Shown in pieces: positions 62,058 to 64,000 of a stretch of 64,000 bases of DNA (within the stretch, counting starts at the first letter, position 1; each line of letters starts with the position of its first letter). The notes under the pieces are model-generated. The model saw only the letters and a program-made list of their open reading frames with translations. It was not told the DNA's origin and did no database searches. A program made the translations under genes and the position numbers. The stretch comes from Candidatus Francisella endociliophora (GTDB lineage: Bacteria > Pseudomonadota > Gammaproteobacteria > Francisellales > Francisellaceae). The stretch is taken from the NCBI RefSeq assembly GCF_000764555.1, contig NZ_CP009574.1:248001-312000 (forward strand). Direction: 5' to 3'.

Positions 62058-63071
62058 TTAACCAACTATTACAAATTTGCCATTTATTTTGGCGAATGTT
62101 ACACCATATTTTGAGCTTCCACCTTCTTTTTTGTTAATGCTTAATAACTCTCCGTTATTCCATGAAGTCATGGTTGCTAACTTACCTTTACCAAAAATAT
62201 TAAGTTTAATTTTGGGTATAGTTTTTTCTTTTGGGACAAATACTGAACCAGCATCTTCTATTTTTTCTCTAATACTATCAGCGGTGGTTCCATTACTACC
62301 TCCTGTATAGTATGCTTTTGCTCTCTCAGCATCTCTACTAGCAAACAACTTATTTAATTTATCCCAATCTTTATTTTGGATATCAGCCCATATTTCTTTA
62401 TAGATAGCTATTAGAGCATCTTTGGTAGCTTGATCGTTTGCTATAGTCTCACCATCTAACCATGCCCATTTTGGTAAATCTATTGGTAAATCTATATCTT
62501 GAGATACTTTAACTCCAGCCATTAGCTCACGTTTTTGGTTATCATAGTTATAACCATAGTAGACATTACCACTATCTAATTTAGCTTTTGATACTGTGAT
62601 ATAGCCATCATCAGATTTATCAAACTTACCATCTGCAAAAGCTAGCTTCTCTGCTGGTGTAGAACCATCTGTATCTTTCTCAGTTATATCACTAGGATTT
62701 CCATCAAAGACAACAGTGTTTAACTTAGCAGTACTATTAAAATCATCTGACTTTCTAACTTGTAGAGTTGCTGATACTTTACAGCTTTCATCTTTATTTT
62801 GAACTGTGACCGCTAGATTGTTACTACCATTTATCATATACGGATTCACTGGTAGCGTAGTATTGATTGCTCCCTCATCTGCATAGATAGGTACATCATT
62901 GATAAGTATTTGATAATCACAACTACCATTAGCAGAGATAGCTACTTCTGCATAAGGTTCGTTACCTAGAGGGTTATTATCTTTTTTGATGATGTCCATA
63001 TTTGTAGCTCCTATCGCTGTAGCTGTTAAACTCATTGCAACCGTAGCTGCTAGTAATTTTTTATTAAACAT
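62058..63071 (-). CDS. exported protein of unknown function convergent with the vgrG tail
   Basis: 337 aa with signal peptide MFNKKLLAATVAMSLTATAIGA. The first 110 mature residues look like an immunoglobulin-like beta domain (CDYQILINDVPIYAD, NNLAVTVQNKDESCKVS) with two Cys. The second half has a helix IAIYKEIWADIQNKDW and a final beta part (TMTSWNNGELLSI, YGVTFAKINGKFVIVG). Its stop abuts the VgrG tail. It may be a periplasmic immunity protein for the displaced tail, but opposite orientation makes this uncertain. No family recognised. Confidence 0.6.
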   Translation of the reverse strand: MFNKKLLAATVAMSLTATAIGATNMDIIKKDNNPLGNEPYAEVAISANGSCDYQILINDVPIYADEGAINTTLPVNPYMINGSNNLAVTVQNKDESCKVSATLQVRKSDDFNSTAKLNTVVFDGNPSDITEKDTDGSTPAEKLAFADGKFDKSDDGYITVSKAKLDSGNVYYGYNYDNQKRELMAGVKVSQDIDLPIDLPKWAWLDGETIANDQATKDALIAIYKEIWADIQNKDWDKLNKLFASRDAERAKAYYTGGSNGTTADSIREKIEDAGSVFVPKEKTIPKIKLNIFGKGKLATMTSWNNGELLSINKKEGGSSKYGVTFAKINGKFVIVG

Positions 63072-63420
63072 ATTAATTTGAAATTTTTAAATACTTATAA
63101 GATTTATTGTACATAAATTCAACAAAGTTGACTATATTTTTACTAAAGTTAATAGTTACTGGTTAATCAAAAGGTTTTATTGTACTTTTTAGGTACATAG
63201 GCACAACCCATACAACAAATCTTCGTTTTATTTTAATCTTCTCATGGATACTACGATCATACTTCGACTCCGCTCAGTAACCGAGTAGTATGACTTCGTT
63301 GTTTTTTAACGCACATTAGCGATTAGTAGCTCAATCATAAAAATTATTAGAATAATAAAACTGTTTACTTTAGAGTAAAACACATATTTTTATTATTCCT
63401 ACAATTATATAAACTACTGT
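63072..63420. other. intergenic region with a palindromic repeat
   Basis: Holds the leader of the exported protein and, at about 63245-63300, a repeat with CTTCGACTCCGCTCAGTAAC, the reverse-strand form of the element at 41290-41330. The remainder is AT-rich; no gene seen. Confidence 0.6.
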
Positions 63421-63798
63421 TTATTTTAACGTCTTAGTTACAGTATCAAACAAGACACCTATAGCATCTTTTAGACTAGAGTTATCTTTACCTAACTTCT
63501 TTATATAAAAATGCCCTATTGCTAATGCTGGATTTAGATGCTTATAGTAAATAAAGTGTTTTGTCTGGTTATTGATAGTTTCTGTATATAACTTTGCTGC
63601 TTTTATAGCTTTGATATCTGCGACTACTTTATCTATATCTGTGATACCCACATAACTAAATATACTATCTAACTCGACAAATATATCATCTTGATATTTA
63701 TCCTTGATGATATAAATATCTATTGATAAGGCATAATCTAAATCATCTTTGGAACAACTTATATAACTAGTTGATAGGTGAATTTGCTTGTATAACAT
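63421..63798 (-). CDS. small protein following structured RNA, diverged copy C
   Basis: 125 aa from ATG 63798, with AGGAG 7-11 bases upstream. It is clearly homologous to the two 140-aa proteins (MLYKQIHLSTSYISC, YALSIDIYII, FVELDSIFSYVGITDIDKVV, NPALAIGHFYIKK) but shorter at the C-terminus and much more diverged. It still has an RNA of the same architecture in front. This copy shows that the RNA-protein unit is an old association and not only a fresh duplication. Confidence 0.68.
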   Translation of the reverse strand: MLYKQIHLSTSYISCSKDDLDYALSIDIYIIKDKYQDDIFVELDSIFSYVGITDIDKVVADIKAIKAAKLYTETINNQTKHFIYYKHLNPALAIGHFYIKKLGKDNSSLKDAIGVLFDTVTKTLK

Positions 63799-63960
63799 GG
63801 TTATACTCCTCTTGGTTTTCTTGTCAAATATATCGAGATGGTTGACAACTAGTACCAAGTCTAGCAGTAGGTATTTACCACCGAAGTGGCTATTGTATTC
63901 CCTACTCCACCCGACAAAACCAAAAGAGCTTTTGCCGTTTGCTAGAAAGGAATACTTGAT
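63799..63960 (-). ncRNA. structured RNA element, diverged copy C
   Basis: On the minus strand the outer stem is CTAGCA/TGCTAG (63940-63945 with 63861-63866). It encloses a hairpin CGGCAAAA/TTTTGTCG (63930-63937 with 63912-63919) and a second arm AGTAGG/CCTACT (63901-63906 with 63866-63871) capped by CCAC-TTCG-GTGG, a stable UUCG tetraloop (63878-63889). GGTGG just after the first hairpin (63907-63911) can pair with CCATC beyond the outer stem (63837-63841, one G-T pair). This is the same order of elements, including the pseudoknot, as copies A and B, despite almost no primary-sequence identity. Confidence 0.55.
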
Positions 63961-64000
63961 AAATCATGTATATACATAGATATACACGAACAGCCAAAAA

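Overview
The window is AT-rich, gene-dense gammaproteobacterial DNA. It is best explained as a chromosome segment of Francisella, probably a non-tularensis species of the F. philomiragia type. Supporting signs are the fused HPPK-DHPS gene next to folB, a free-standing rpsU, the fmt-gshB-hemL order and the overall base composition. The species assignment is inference; no rRNA or other typing marker is present.

Region 1 (1-31.1 kb) is ordinary housekeeping and metabolic DNA. It holds glutathione reductase with a YbjQ-family protein, a POT peptide transporter, an RhlE-type helicase, folE, a DUF218 protein, a nested miniature repeat, a YqhD-type alcohol dehydrogenase, two tandem aldo/keto reductases with an MFS carrier, folB-folKP, an esterase and a DUF4442 protein. 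It continues with a frameshifted MFS symporter, acetoacetate decarboxylase, a FUSC membrane protein, 3-hydroxybutyrate dehydrogenase, a family-3 glycosidase and an ArnT-like glycosyltransferase. A five-gene run follows (two small exported proteins, fmt, gshB, hemL), then rlmKL, a fatty-acid hydroxylase, tRNA-Val(GAC), rpsU, a small unknown gene, a second miniature repeat and a cold-shock gene.

Region 2 (31.3-58.2 kb) is a repeat-rich array of type VI secretion (T6SS) spike-effector and immunity cassettes. Two full effectors (31346-36544 and 42804-48056) join a VgrG-like spike to a C-terminal alpha/beta-hydrolase with a visible Ser/Asp/His set. They share almost identical N-terminal halves but have different C-terminal toxins. 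A third (53006-55705) is an orphan toxin half with the same toxin type as the first, lacking the spike. Two more survive as 5' fragments (40849-41110 and 57692-58165) and one as a 3' tail (49385-49734). Each complete toxin end is followed within a few bases by an exported beta-propeller protein that I read as its periplasmic immunity protein. A conserved block of about 170 bp just before the toxin domain, and a conserved block at the 3' end of the immunity genes, form two homology arms around the variable part. This is the layout expected for exchange of toxin-immunity pairs by recombination, as known for CdiA and Rhs toxins.

In front of the orphan modules lies a slot that holds a different passenger each time: a restriction-endonuclease/NACHT-like STAND protein (a candidate anti-phage protein bracketed by 200-bp direct repeats) or one of three unrelated membrane proteins. 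Between cassettes lie GC-richer palindromic repeats and a structured RNA element followed by a 125-140 aa protein of unknown function. The element occurs three times in the window (two near-copies and one diverged copy at the right edge), with base-pair covariation and a shared pseudoknot layout.

Region 3 (58.3-63.1 kb) is a canonical VgrG with a helical, hydrophobic C-terminal extension, a four-helix membrane protein that fits an immunity role, a displaced older VgrG tail, and a convergent exported protein. No core T6SS sheath, baseplate or membrane-complex genes are inside the window.
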